Below are positions 17,465-25,823 of a stretch of DNA of 64,000 nucleotides, in pieces. Location: NCBI GenBank assembly GCA_023416695.1, contig JAEZGY010000020.1, positions 3,110-67,109 on the forward strand, written 5' to 3'. Both the position numbers and the translations under genes were made by a program. Source of the DNA: Bacillota bacterium. GTDB lineage: Bacteria > Bacillota > Clostridia > Lachnospirales > Lachnospiraceae. The notes below the pieces were generated by a model. The model was not told the DNA's origin. It worked only from the letters and a program-made list of their open reading frames with translations, and searched no databases. Positions within the stretch are counted from its first letter, which is position 1, and every line of letters starts with the position of its first letter.

Positions 17465-18319
17465 ATGAGATTTGTAAAGGATTTAGTAAAAGGTATGTTT
17501 ATGGGGGTAGCCAATATCATACCTGGAGTAAGTGGTGGTACCATGGCCGTATCCATGGGAATCTATGATGAGATTATTTTTGCAGTTACCCATTTGTTTT
17601 CAGAATTTAGAAAGAGTATAAAGATACTACTACCTTACCTTTTAGGTATGGTAATTGGTTTGATCGGGCTTGCTCAGGTTATTGAGATTTTATTAGAACA
17701 GTATAATATGCCTACCAATTTTGCCTTTATTGGTTTAATACTTGGAGGCTTACAAGTAATTGTTAAACGTTTGAAAGGAAAGAAAGTTGGAGTGGGCTGT
17801 GTCCTAAGTTTTTGTGTCTTTTTTGTCCTTATCGTAGGACTTCAGTTTTTTAAAGGACAGGATGCTACTTCTGTGCAATTAAGTGTAGAACCTATACAGC
17901 TTCTCTTAGTATTTCTAGTTGGTATTATTGCCTCTGCAACTATGGTAATTCCGGGTGTCAGTGGTTCCATGATACTAATGATATTGGGTTATTATGAACC
18001 TATTCTTGAGCATATCAATGCCTCTGTAGAAGCATTAACAAAGGGAGATTGGTATGTTTTCTTTAGCAAAGCTGCTATATTAGTACCATTTGGAATTGGC
18101 GTAGTGTTAGGTATATTTGTGATAGCAAAAGTAATTGAAGTTCTTCTTCGTAAATGGGAGGCTCTTACCTTTAGTGGTATTCTTGGTATGGTTGCAGCAT
18201 CCCCATTTGCTATTATTATGAGTGCAAGACTACCCGAATTAGGGGTAGGAAATGTATCCGTTAGTATAATAACCTTTGCTATTGGATTTAGTATTGCTTA
18301 CATTTTAGGAAGAGAATAA
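17465..18319 (+). CDS. DUF368 polytopic membrane protein
   Basis: A 284-residue protein with about eight hydrophobic helices and two copies of the family signature: IIPGVSGGTMAVSMGIYDEI near the N-terminus and VIPGVSGSMILMILGYYEPI in the middle. These form an internal repeat as in DUF368 proteins, some of which have been linked to undecaprenyl phosphate recycling. The ATG at 17465 has GAGG 6 bp upstream and is preferred over the GTG at 17453. It lies 59 bp after the Rrf2 gene and is followed by a strong terminator. Confidence 0.88.
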   Translation: MRFVKDLVKGMFMGVANIIPGVSGGTMAVSMGIYDEIIFAVTHLFSEFRKSIKILLPYLLGMVIGLIGLAQVIEILLEQYNMPTNFAFIGLILGGLQVIVKRLKGKKVGVGCVLSFCVFFVLIVGLQFFKGQDATSVQLSVEPIQLLLVFLVGIIASATMVIPGVSGSMILMILGYYEPILEHINASVEALTKGDWYVFFSKAAILVPFGIGVVLGIFVIAKVIEVLLRKWEALTFSGILGMVAASPFAIIMSARLPELGVGNVSVSIITFAIGFSIAYILGRE

Positions 18320-18351
18320 CCAGTGTTGACAAGAATTCACAGGTAGCTTAT

Positions 18352-18394
18352 AATCATCTTATTGCAATTGATTCGCAATAAGATGATTTTTTTT
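18352..18394 (+). terminator. Terminator after DUF368
   Basis: A perfect 14-bp stem (18352-18365 with 18375-18388), a 9-nt loop and a run of eight T. Confidence 0.92.
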
Positions 18395-18482
18395 GTTGGA
18401 TAGCAAATTGCTTCGCAAGCAAAAGCTCATTGTTCATATAACATATTTGCGGAGTAACTTTTAAAATAGAAAGGATAGAGAG

Positions 18483-19514
18483 ATGGCGAGAAATAAAGGG
18501 AAAAAACTACTTTTACTAGCTGGGATTATGTCTATGGTTACTGCCGTTAGTGTTCTTATCACTTATGGGATGAATGAACCAAGGAAACAGTGGAATAAGA
18601 CAGATAGTAATAATTCATATACGCAATCAGAAAAACAGCTTCAAACTATCGTCACTTCCTTTTATCCAATGTATATAGCGACTTTGAATTTGACTGAAGG
18701 GGTAGAGGGCATTAAGGTAGAGAATCTTATGAATCAGCAGGTTGGCTGCCCTCATGATTATCAACTCACAACTGGTGACATGCTGAAACTAGAGCAAGCA
18801 GATATGTTGATTATTAATGGCGGTGATATGGAAAGCTATGTGGAGAAAGTAGCAAGTACTTATAAGAATCTCATTATTGTGGATTCCAGTAAAAACATTA
18901 GCCTTTTGGAGGGCAGTGAGCATACCCATAATCATGATCATGAAGAGGAAGCTCATGAGCATGAAGAGGATATTAATAATGAGGAAGACGATGTACATGA
19001 ACATGAAGCTTATAACGGTCATATATGGATGGATCCTACGAGATATGTATTACAGTTAGAGAATATCACTAGAGAACTCATTGCAAATGATAGTGCCAAT
19101 GAGGAAAAGTATGAGGAAAACTTAAAAGCGTATAAGCAACGCATCAGGAGCGTATGGAATCAATATGAGAAGTTGGCGTCTGCAACAAAGAGTCAGGTTA
19201 TTATATTCCATGATGCGATGGAGTATTTAATGAATTCTCTTGGAATTGAAGTGGCAGCTTGTATCGATATTGATGGTGAGACCACCTTAAGTGCTGGAGA
19301 GATAGCCGAAGTAATCGAAGAGGTAAAAGAACACAATATAAAGATTCTCTTTATCGAAGCTCAGTTTGATACCAACATTGCTACTAGTATTGCAAAAGAA
19401 ACTGGGGCGAAGGTGTACGTTTTAGATACTATGGTTTCTGGTGAGATGACAAAAGATGCTTATATTAATAGTCTTTCATCTAATTTAGCAGTACTAAATG
19501 AAGTTTTTAATTAG
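18483..19514 (+). CDS. znuA: Zinc ABC transporter substrate-binding protein (ZnuA-like)
   Basis: A 343-residue cluster A-I metal-binding protein. It has FYPMYIATLNLTEG at the N-lobe, a His/Glu-rich loop (about 140-180, with HTHNHDHEE and related stretches) typical of zinc-specific members, then GHIWMDP, FHDAMEYL and IEAQFD motifs that supply metal ligands. It captures Zn2+ outside the membrane for ZnuBC. The N-terminus has a hydrophobic segment (about 8-28) but no lipobox Cys, so it is probably held by an uncleaved signal anchor, which is unusual for a Gram-positive binding protein. The operon is znuA-znuC-znuB. No Zur box was recognised. Confidence 0.9.
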   Translation: MARNKGKKLLLLAGIMSMVTAVSVLITYGMNEPRKQWNKTDSNNSYTQSEKQLQTIVTSFYPMYIATLNLTEGVEGIKVENLMNQQVGCPHDYQLTTGDMLKLEQADMLIINGGDMESYVEKVASTYKNLIIVDSSKNISLLEGSEHTHNHDHEEEAHEHEEDINNEEDDVHEHEAYNGHIWMDPTRYVLQLENITRELIANDSANEEKYEENLKAYKQRIRSVWNQYEKLASATKSQVIIFHDAMEYLMNSLGIEVAACIDIDGETTLSAGEIAEVIEEVKEHNIKILFIEAQFDTNIATSIAKETGAKVYVLDTMVSGEMTKDAYINSLSSNLAVLNEVFN

Positions 19515-19529
19515 TAAGGGGAGAGAAGA

Positions 19530-20366
19530 ATGAGTAAACGCATTATGACCCAGAGTATAGTAGAACCAATCACCCCAGTAAGCAAAAAACAGAGGGCATG
19601 TGGTAGTCATTGTATAAAAATAACCGATATTGGGGTTAAGTTTGGGGACCAAGTAGTGTTACAACATGTGAATCTTCATATTCACTGTGGAAGATTGACT
19701 GCAATTATTGGACGTAATGGAGCTGGTAAATCCACTTTGATGAAAGCGATTTTAGGAGAGATTACTCACACTGGAAAAGTAGAATTTCATCATGGAAGTA
19801 GTGCTTGTAATGTAGCAGACAGTAATAAGGGTAATAGAAAGACTGAGAAATTAAAGATTGGGTATGTGCCACAATTTCTTAATATAGCAAAGAACACTCC
19901 TACCAGTGTATATGATTTATTTGCTAGCTGTATCAGTAATAAGCCGGTTTTTCTATTTAAGAGTAAACAATATTATAAAGCAATCAAAGCACAGCTACAG
20001 TTTTTTGATGCGGATAATTTAATTGATAAGGCTATATGCGATTTGTCGGGAGGGGAGCTGCAAAGAGTTTTGCTTTCTATGGCTACCATGCCAATTCCAA
20101 ACCTTCTTTTATTAGATGAGCCTGTTTCTGGCATTGATCAAAATGGCATGGATTTATTCTACAAAAACATTGTGGAATTAAAGAACCATTATGATCTAGC
20201 AGCGATTTTAATTAGTCATGATCTGGAGTACGTGGCGAAATATGCAGATTATGTAGTGTTGCTGGATAAAGAAATTCTTAAGGAAGGTACAGCAAAAGAT
20301 GTATTTTCAAGTGAGGAGTTTAAGAAGGTCTTCGGTAATGCTAAGTATATGGAGGAGGAAGAATGA
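19530..20366 (+). CDS. znuC: Zinc ABC transporter ATPase (ZnuC-like)
   Basis: A 278-residue ATPase with Walker A GRNGAGKST, signature LSGGELQRV, Walker B LLLLDEPVSGI and switch SHDLEYV. It has an N-terminal extension of about 30 residues containing a CGSHC motif before the usual start of the domain, which might bind metal. It starts 15 bp after znuA and overlaps znuB by four bases (ATGA), so translation is coupled. Confidence 0.92.
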   Translation: MSKRIMTQSIVEPITPVSKKQRACGSHCIKITDIGVKFGDQVVLQHVNLHIHCGRLTAIIGRNGAGKSTLMKAILGEITHTGKVEFHHGSSACNVADSNKGNRKTEKLKIGYVPQFLNIAKNTPTSVYDLFASCISNKPVFLFKSKQYYKAIKAQLQFFDADNLIDKAICDLSGGELQRVLLSMATMPIPNLLLLDEPVSGIDQNGMDLFYKNIVELKNHYDLAAILISHDLEYVAKYADYVVLLDKEILKEGTAKDVFSSEEFKKVFGNAKYMEEEE

Positions 20367-21205
20367 ACGTAGTATATGAGATTTTAGAAGCGTTACTTCC
20401 ATTTCAATGGATTCAGTATGACTTTATGAAAAACGCATTAGTAGCAATTCTAATCATAACTCCACTATTTGGTTTGTTAGGGACAATGATTGTGAATAAT
20501 CGCATGGCATTCTTTTCAGAAGCTCTTGGGCATTCTGCTTTTACTGGGATAGCAATAGGAATTATCTTTGGGATTAGTGATACTAACGTGTCTATGGTAA
20601 TTTTTGCTGTCCTATTTGCACTACTATTAAATAAAATAAAGAGACTGAACACAATTTCTACAGATACCATTATTTCTGTATTTGCCTCTTTTAGTACAGC
20701 AATTGGTCTTGTTATTCTGTCTAAGGGTGGCAATTTTTCTAAGTATTCTAGCCTATTAGTAGGGGACATTCTGAGTATTAGTGGTAAAGAAATTCTATTT
20801 CTCTTACTGATCTTTGTGGTGACCATGGCTTTTTGGTTATTTACATTTAATAAACTACATGCTTTAAGTGTCAATCAGTCTTTGGCCAAAAGCAGAGGAG
20901 TTCCAGTAATTCTTATTGATAATATGTTTGTGATTCTAATCGCGCTGATTGTTATGTTGTCTATTAAGTGGGTAGGTATTTTAATAATTAATGCGCTTCT
21001 CATTTTGCCGGCAGCAGCTAGTCGTAACCTAGCAGATGATATGAGAGAATATCATCTATACTCGGTATTGATTTCTGTGTTTTCTGGTATTTTAGGCTTG
21101 ATTTTATCTTATTATAATAATACCGCTACTGGTCCAACCATAGTCATTGTAGCTGCTGTGGTCTTTTTTGCTACATTATTAGCAAGACCATTTGTAAAAC
21201 GCTAA
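20363..21205 (+). CDS. znuB: Zinc ABC transporter permease (ZnuB-like)
   Basis: A 280-residue ABC-3 family permease with about eight hydrophobic helices. Family features include EALGHSAFTGIAIG near the N-terminus and LLILPAAASRNLADDM near the C-terminus. It forms the membrane channel with ZnuC. Its ATG overlaps the znuC stop. Confidence 0.92.
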   Translation: MNVVYEILEALLPFQWIQYDFMKNALVAILIITPLFGLLGTMIVNNRMAFFSEALGHSAFTGIAIGIIFGISDTNVSMVIFAVLFALLLNKIKRLNTISTDTIISVFASFSTAIGLVILSKGGNFSKYSSLLVGDILSISGKEILFLLLIFVVTMAFWLFTFNKLHALSVNQSLAKSRGVPVILIDNMFVILIALIVMLSIKWVGILIINALLILPAAASRNLADDMREYHLYSVLISVFSGILGLILSYYNNTATGPTIVIVAAVVFFATLLARPFVKR

Positions 21206-21211
21206 ATCATC

Positions 21212-21241
21212 TTGTTATTATATGGCAATATATGATATATT
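21212..21241 (+). promoter_or_regulatory. Candidate promoter of the AI-2E-family gene
   Basis: TTGTTA (21212-21217), an 18-bp spacer and TATATT (21236-21241), 62 bp before the chosen start. Confidence 0.35.
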
Positions 21242-21303
21242 ACTTATATAAAGAATGGTATTTTGCCGGTCTTGTAATATTTTTATTAGTTATGGAGAAA
21301 TGT

Positions 21304-22617
21304 ATGAGTAGAAAGCCTAAGAAACATAGAATTCACCAAAATTCCAATGCGGGACAGGGAGCAGAAAATGTGGATGCTGAACAGCGTGTTTCTGCAAAAA
21401 AGATTAGTCAAAACATAAAGAAGATTGTTCCTGATAAAAAAACAATTGAATACAAGATTCCAAGTAATCCGGCTGCAAGTAATATACCAGAAAACATGCC
21501 AAAATGGAAATTGTATATCAAAATAGGAATCAATTTCCTGGTAGCCATCTTAATATTTTTATTCATCGTTCTAGCAGTACCTAAATTGTTGGGATTTTTT
21601 ATTCCTTTTGTTATAGGTTGGGTTATTGCAATGATATGTAATCCTTTAGTGAAGCTTCTAGAACGCAAGCTAAAGATTGTTCGTAAGTTTAGTTCAGCCC
21701 TCATTATAATAGTAGTCTTAGGTGCAGTTATTTTATTACTTTATTTGATTTGTAGTCAGGTAATAAAGCAAGCAGCCTCTATGATAGGCAATTTGGATAA
21801 TATATATGCTGATTTTGAAAAAGCACTTACTAGTATTGCTAATGATCTAGGTGATAAATATAAGCTATTTCCGGCTAAGATTACTGAGGGAATAGAGAAT
21901 TTCTTCTTACATCTAGACGAGTATATTACACAATTCCTATCCAATGTAAAGGGGCCTACTATTGAAGACGCATCTGGAGTGGTAAAGGCAGTTGCTCATG
22001 GATTCTTCATGTTTATCATTACCGTAATTTCCTCTTTTTTCTTCATTGCAGAAAAGGATCATATGCTGGATGGCTTTAAGAAATGGATTCCTAGCTCAGC
22101 TTTAAATTATTATAATCTAATTACCTCTAATTTCAAGAAGGCTGTAGGTGGGTATTTTAAAGCTCAATTTAAGATTATGGTTATTATTACTATTATTTTG
22201 TTTATTGGGTTGACTATTATTTCTACAGATTATGCCTTACTACTGGCACTGTTAATTGCTTTTCTTGACTTTTTACCAGTGTTCGGTACGGGAACTGTGA
22301 TTTGTCCATGGGCAATCATTAATATAATTAATGAGAGATATGAAGAGGCTGTGGTTCTTCTTGTACTGTATGTCATTTGTCAGCTGGTGAAACAGCTATT
22401 ACAGCCTAAGATGGTTGGCGATAGTATAGGATTAAGTCCACTAATGACGATGTTCTTCCTTTTTATTGGATACCGATTTGGAGGGATTATTGGAATCATC
22501 ATAGGAATACCGATTGGTATGATTCTTGTAAATCTATACAGAGCTGGCTTATTTGATACTTTGATTCGAGGCTTTAAGATTGTTGTGAATGATATTAATG
22601 AATTTCGTAAATTTTAA
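21304..22617 (+). CDS. AI-2E/PerM-family transporter
   Basis: A 437-residue membrane protein. A basic cytoplasmic tail of about 65 residues precedes paired N-terminal helices, a long amphipathic soluble region, and C-terminal helices with the family segment LIAFLDFLPVFGTGTVICPW and LQPKMVGDSIGLSPL. The family includes PerM and TqsA, and substrates differ widely (AI-2 export, ions, others). The ATG at 21304 has GGAGA 5 bp upstream. An in-frame ATG at 21232 would overlap the likely promoter. It is monocistronic with its own terminator. Confidence 0.85.
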   Translation: MSRKPKKHRIHQNSNAGQGAENVDAEQRVSAKKISQNIKKIVPDKKTIEYKIPSNPAASNIPENMPKWKLYIKIGINFLVAILIFLFIVLAVPKLLGFFIPFVIGWVIAMICNPLVKLLERKLKIVRKFSSALIIIVVLGAVILLLYLICSQVIKQAASMIGNLDNIYADFEKALTSIANDLGDKYKLFPAKITEGIENFFLHLDEYITQFLSNVKGPTIEDASGVVKAVAHGFFMFIITVISSFFFIAEKDHMLDGFKKWIPSSALNYYNLITSNFKKAVGGYFKAQFKIMVIITIILFIGLTIISTDYALLLALLIAFLDFLPVFGTGTVICPWAIINIINERYEEAVVLLVLYVICQLVKQLLQPKMVGDSIGLSPLMTMFFLFIGYRFGGIIGIIIGIPIGMILVNLYRAGLFDTLIRGFKIVVNDINEFRKF

Positions 22618-22621
22618 ATAA

Positions 22622-22662
22622 AAGAAAAGAAGGTGTCATCTCGTGCGACACCTTCTTTTCTT
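22622..22662. terminator. Bidirectional terminator
   Basis: A perfect 16-bp stem (22622-22637 with 22647-22662), a 9-nt loop, and A-rich and T-rich flanks. It serves the AI-2E-family gene and the convergent VanZ-like gene. Confidence 0.9.
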
Positions 22663-22685
22663 ATCCTTTAAAAAGCTTTAAAAAC

Positions 22686-23543
22686 TTAATATCGATATGT
22701 AAACGTAAATGATGATTTATGTAAATACTCTACATCTTTTTTCTCATAATGCTTATAGTCTACATAGGCAAAGAGTCCACCACCGATTAACATACCAATA
22801 ATTGAGTAAAGAATATTGTCCATGTTAAAAGTGTTTAAAATTGGAATCTTAATTACTTCTGTAATTGCACAGATTACAACGAAAAACAGAATACGGATAA
22901 TAAAAGTAAAGTCTCTAGTCAGTAATCTTCCATGGTAACCCAAAGGCAGAAATGGTAACGTATATAGCCCTATGTATACAAAGAAAGTAGAACTATTAAT
23001 TGTGTGATTTAAAATGTTCTCAATATATACTGCCGTAGTATAAAAAGGAATATAGGAAAATTCCTTTGGTTGGTATATAGTGAAGAAATTAGGGTTAATA
23101 TAGTTTAAATAAATAAAAACAAAAGTGAAAGGAATAAAGAAGACAATGGTTATTCCAATAAAAAACTTGTTGTAATCAGGAAAGCGTGGTCCTCGGTCCA
23201 TATATTGACGAATAAAGCAATATATATATGGAACTATAAAGTTCATTGAAGTAGTCAACCAATATAACCAAGAGTAATGTAGTCCACCGATATCTTTATT
23301 AATCATTAGCATATATGTCAAGCCACCCCATAAGACAAGAAGTATACTGGTAAGCATGAGACATGCTTTATATCGTAATGTAATTTCTAGTAGTATATGA
23401 TTGGCGATCAGTAGAGTGATAACAACAAGAAGTATAAGTAATATCGTATTACTTACAAAGGAAAAGAGAAGATACTCCACTATAAATGTTAAGATAGCCA
23501 TCATAACACCTTTTAGTAAATATGGGTAGGTAGTTCGATTCAT
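22686..23543 (-). CDS. VanZ-like polytopic membrane protein
   Basis: A 285-residue protein with about eight hydrophobic helices. The C-terminal third has the VanZ pattern: ILNHTINSSTFF..PFLPLGYHGRLL, then AITEVIKIPILNTFNMDNILYS and IGMLIGGGLF, corresponding to the family's Glu-helix and D-N-x3-N-x-x-G ending. VanZ domains are tied to glycopeptide or lipoglycopeptide tolerance and anchoring in some hosts, but most members are uncharacterised. It lies 202 bp from the diacylglycerol kinase-like gene on the same strand, with a 12-bp dyad in between. Confidence 0.65.
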   Translation of the reverse strand: MNRTTYPYLLKGVMMAILTFIVEYLLFSFVSNTILLILLVVITLLIANHILLEITLRYKACLMLTSILLVLWGGLTYMLMINKDIGGLHYSWLYWLTTSMNFIVPYIYCFIRQYMDRGPRFPDYNKFFIGITIVFFIPFTFVFIYLNYINPNFFTIYQPKEFSYIPFYTTAVYIENILNHTINSSTFFVYIGLYTLPFLPLGYHGRLLTRDFTFIIRILFFVVICAITEVIKIPILNTFNMDNILYSIIGMLIGGGLFAYVDYKHYEKKDVEYLHKSSFTFTYRY

Positions 23544-23636
23544 ATGTAATCCTTCCTAACATTTGAAAAATTGTTTACATTTACTGTTGTTTTATGTATG
23601 AAAATATCTAAATATGATAAAATGGAGTCGTACATC

Positions 23637-23673
23637 ACTACTGTACAATATTTTGCTAATTTTGTACAGTAGT
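23637..23673. repeat. Perfect 12-bp inverted repeat upstream of the VanZ-like gene
   Basis: ACTACTGTACAA (23637-23648) and TTGTACAGTAGT (23662-23673) are separated by 13 bp, about 95 bp before the VanZ-like start. There is no U tract directly after it, and a TTGACA lies 3 bp beyond it on the plus strand, so an operator is more likely than a terminator. Confidence 0.5.
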
Positions 23674-23735
23674 ATTTGACAATATATAGTAAATTTGTAA
23701 ATTTTACGAGGTAAAAAGTTCTAATAAAGAGAAAG

Positions 23736-23764
23736 GGTACACATGCTATAATAGCATGCGTACC
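23736..23764 (-). terminator. Hairpin at the 3' end of the lipid kinase gene
   Basis: GGTAC (23736-23740) and CATGCTA (23742-23748) pair with TAGCATG (23752-23758) and GTACC (23760-23764), with one A-C mismatch and a 3-nt loop. It overlaps the last codons and stop (23746-23748) of the minus-strand gene. The following minus-strand tail is pyrimidine-rich but not a strict T run. Confidence 0.55.
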
Positions 23765-24672
23765 TGTTCATTTTCACACTGCACAAATATGTGATCACTT
23801 TTACCTACATATTCTCCATCAGTATGTATTACTTGTTTTTGTTCTAAGTGAATTTCTAAGGTCTTGCAATCGAATAACCTAAGATTCTTTTTAAACATAG
23901 TATGTTTTCCCCAAAATAATAGTGGAAGAACAAATAATATTTTATATTTAGCAATATCATAAAAGACACATACAGATAACTTTCCATCAGTTGCACTAGC
24001 TTGAGGAGCCATCATACATCCACCACCTTCATAAGGTTGTATCATACTAACTGCAAAGAATATATTCTTGAGATTGATATGATTCACCCCATCTACAATC
24101 AGTTCCCCATCACACGGCTTATATTTCATAATTCCCTTTAGAGCTAAGACACCATAGGTTAATTTTCCTAGCTTAATCTTATTTAATACTTTTTTAATTT
24201 TTGAATTGAGTGCCTCATAGCAAACTACAGCATCAAATCCTATACCAGAGCTAACGGCAAATTTTCTGGATTTCCTTTTCCCTTTAATGGTAAGTTGTCC
24301 ATGATCAAAGTAGGTAAAATGATGGCCATTTAATACCATATCAAGAGCCTTTAATGGATCTGATGGAATCTTAAGACTTCGGGCTAAATCATTACTTGAG
24401 CCAGTAGGAAGATAACCTAGCATAACATCGTCATAGGAATGAATTCCATTTATTACTTCATTTACTGTTCCATCTCCACCTAAGACTACGATTTTCTTCA
24501 TGCCTTTATTTTGCTTACAAATATTTTCTGCAATCTTTGTAGAATGGAATTCATAGTGAGTAAAGTAACATTTATAAGAAATATGCAGTTCATCTAGTTT
24601 GGCTTGCACAGTATGCCAGATCTTTAACCCCTTACCAGTTTTAGACTTTGGATTTACAATAAAGTGATACAT
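23746..24672 (-). CDS. Diacylglycerol/lipid kinase family protein (YegS/DgkB type)
   Basis: A 308-residue protein with the nucleotide-binding VVLGGDGTVNEVINGI motif, LPTGSSNDLARSL and SSGIGFDAVV. These are the hallmarks of the DAGK catalytic domain shared by DgkB, YegS and sphingosine kinase-like proteins. It probably phosphorylates diacylglycerol or a related lipid at the membrane, returning it to phospholipid synthesis. Length (about 300) is typical. The start has a GGAGG-type site. Substrate assignment beyond lipid is not possible here. Confidence 0.9.
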   Translation of the reverse strand: MYHFIVNPKSKTGKGLKIWHTVQAKLDELHISYKCYFTHYEFHSTKIAENICKQNKGMKKIVVLGGDGTVNEVINGIHSYDDVMLGYLPTGSSNDLARSLKIPSDPLKALDMVLNGHHFTYFDHGQLTIKGKRKSRKFAVSSGIGFDAVVCYEALNSKIKKVLNKIKLGKLTYGVLALKGIMKYKPCDGELIVDGVNHINLKNIFFAVSMIQPYEGGGCMMAPQASATDGKLSVCVFYDIAKYKILFVLPLLFWGKHTMFKKNLRLFDCKTLEIHLEQKQVIHTDGEYVGKSDHIFVQCENEQVRMLL

Positions 24673-24813
24673 GATATTCCTCCAACCTAATTAATGTCTT
24701 TTTCTATTATTATATGTAAAATAAGACTTTCTTTCAATCATTTTATTAATTGTTGGTATTGTTAAAAAAGTTTAAAAAAATCAAAATTTTATTAAAAAGC
24801 TGCCAAAACCCTC

Positions 24814-24842
24814 TTGACAAAATATTTTATTTTTTATATAAT
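24814..24842 (+). promoter_or_regulatory. Consensus sigma-A promoter of the tRNA pair
   Basis: A perfect TTGACA (24814-24819), 17 bp and a perfect TATAAT (24837-24842), as expected for strong stable-RNA transcription. Confidence 0.9.
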
Positions 24843-24854
24843 ATTTTTCGTACT

Positions 24855-24870
24855 CACGTTTTAAAACGTG
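24855..24870. repeat. 16-bp perfect palindrome before tRNA-Val
   Basis: CACGTTTTAAAACGTG lies about 6 to 21 bp beyond the likely transcription start and ends 5 bp before the mature tRNA-Val. It could be a processing site in the precursor RNA or an operator. Confidence 0.6.
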
Positions 24871-24875
24871 TCCTT

Positions 24876-24948
24876 GGGATCATAGCTCAGCTGGGAGAGC
24901 ACCTGCCTTACAAGCAGGGGGTCACAGGTTCGAGCCCTGTTGGTCCCA
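24876..24948 (+). tRNA. tRNA-Val (anticodon TAC)
   Basis: The acceptor stem GGGATCA pairs with TGGTCCC (one G-U pair). The D arm GCTCAGCTGGGAGAGC, anticodon arm CTGCC-TTACAA-GCAG and T arm ACAGG-TTCGAGC-CCTGT are all present. The 3' CCA is not encoded and must be added enzymatically. Confidence 0.96.
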
Positions 24949-24951
24949 TCT

Positions 24952-25025
24952 GGCGGAATAGCTCAGTTGGCTAGAGCACACGGTTCATACCCGTGGTGTC
25001 GAGGGTTCAAATCCCCCTTCCGCTA
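24952..25025 (+). tRNA. tRNA-Met (anticodon CAT), elongator type
   Basis: The acceptor GGCGGAA pairs with TTCCGCT, with a G-U at position 1-72. The anticodon arm CACGG-TTCATAC-CCGTG and T arm GAGGG-TTCAAAT-CCCCC are present. The first base pair and T arm fit elongator Met rather than initiator. CCA is not encoded. It lies 3 bp after tRNA-Val on the same transcript. Confidence 0.93.
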
Positions 25026-25030
25026 TGATC

Positions 25031-25063
25031 AAAACCACTACAGATTACTGTAGTGGTTTTTTT
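25031..25063 (+). terminator. Terminator of the tRNA transcript
   Basis: A perfect 13-bp stem (25031-25043 with 25048-25060), ATTA loop and a run of seven T. Confidence 0.93.
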
Positions 25064-25124
25064 GCTATATAGGAAACTACAAAGAGTCATGTCAGCATAC
25101 TACCTTGTATGCTTCAAGTTTTTA

Positions 25125-25154
25125 TTGTAAATCAACGCACATTCATGGTATGAT
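25125..25154 (+). promoter_or_regulatory. Candidate promoter of ispF
   Basis: TTGTAA (25125-25130), 18 bp and TATGAT (25149-25154) with a TGG extended -10. A short dyad GCATAC/GTATGC lies just upstream (25095-25112). Confidence 0.45.
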
Positions 25155-25203
25155 AAAGCAAATTTGGGTATGCTAACCACAAAAATATAAAAGAGGTGAA
25201 AAT

Positions 25204-25749
25204 ATGAGAGTAGGAATGGGATATGATGTTCATAAATTAGTAGAAGGAAGACCTTTAATTATAGGTGGTGTAACAATTCCTTATGAAAAAGGTTTATTAG
25301 GGCATTCTGATGCAGATGTATTGGTACATGCAATTATGGATGCGCTCTTAGGTGCAGCAGCATTAGGTGATATTGGAAGACATTTTCCAGATACAGATCC
25401 TACCTATAAAGGAGCCAACAGTTTACAGCTCTTACAAAAGGTAAGAGAATTGTTAAATGAGCAGCTGTATATTATAGAAAATATTGATGCTACAATCATT
25501 GCACAACAACCTAAGATGGCACCACACATATCAGAAATGGTAAAGAACATTGCAGATGCACTTGAAATAGAAACAGATAGAGTAAATGTAAAGGCCACTA
25601 CGGAAGAAGGAATGGGTTTTACAGGTTCTTTAGATGGAATCAGTGCTCAGGCAATATGTATGTTGAATACAGTCTATAATTATGCTTATGGGGAGATGGA
25701 CATGGAAGCTGGTTCTTGTGGTGGATGTGGTGGTTGCTGCGGAAGATAA
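25204..25749 (+). CDS. ispF: 2-C-methyl-D-erythritol 2,4-cyclodiphosphate synthase
   Basis: A 181-residue MECDP synthase of the non-mevalonate isoprenoid pathway. It cyclises CDP-methylerythritol 2-phosphate with loss of CMP in the cytosol. Motifs: [11 protein letters not shown] and [13 protein letters not shown] supply the zinc ligands, [11 protein letters not shown] the substrate loop, and [12 protein letters not shown] the C-terminal active-site segment. Known enzymes end near residue 160. This one adds a tail with a CGGCGGCC cluster (Cys172, 175, 178 and 179), which could bind a metal. In Bacillus ispF lies just before gltX-cysE-cysS; here gltX is absent and a GH5-like gene sits in between. 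Confidence 0.96.
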   Translation: MRVGMGYDVHKLVEGRPLIIGGVTIPYEKGLLGHSDADVLVHAIMDALLGAAALGDIGRHFPDTDPTYKGANSLQLLQKVRELLNEQLYIIENIDATIIAQQPKMAPHISEMVKNIADALEIETDRVNVKATTEEGMGFTGSLDGISAQAICMLNTVYNYAYGEMDMEAGSCGGCGGCCGR

Positions 25750-25823
25750 CAGGACTTGTAAGTTAAAGACAAATATGGTAAAATTTGGTTATTAATCTGT
25801 TTTGCAATAATAAGAGGTGCAAG

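Noticed and set aside
24750..24974. Open frame of 74 codons over the tRNA-Val/tRNA-Met pair
   Set aside because: It is a translation of tRNA genes (QLGEHLPYKQGVTGSSPVGP is a well-known artefact of this kind), and it includes the promoter.
24952..25025. tRNA-Ile2 (CAT anticodon modified to lysidine) instead of tRNA-Met
   Set aside because: The body closely matches elongator tRNA-Met (GGCGG start, CACGG anticodon stem). TilS recognition features cannot be read by eye, but Met is favoured.
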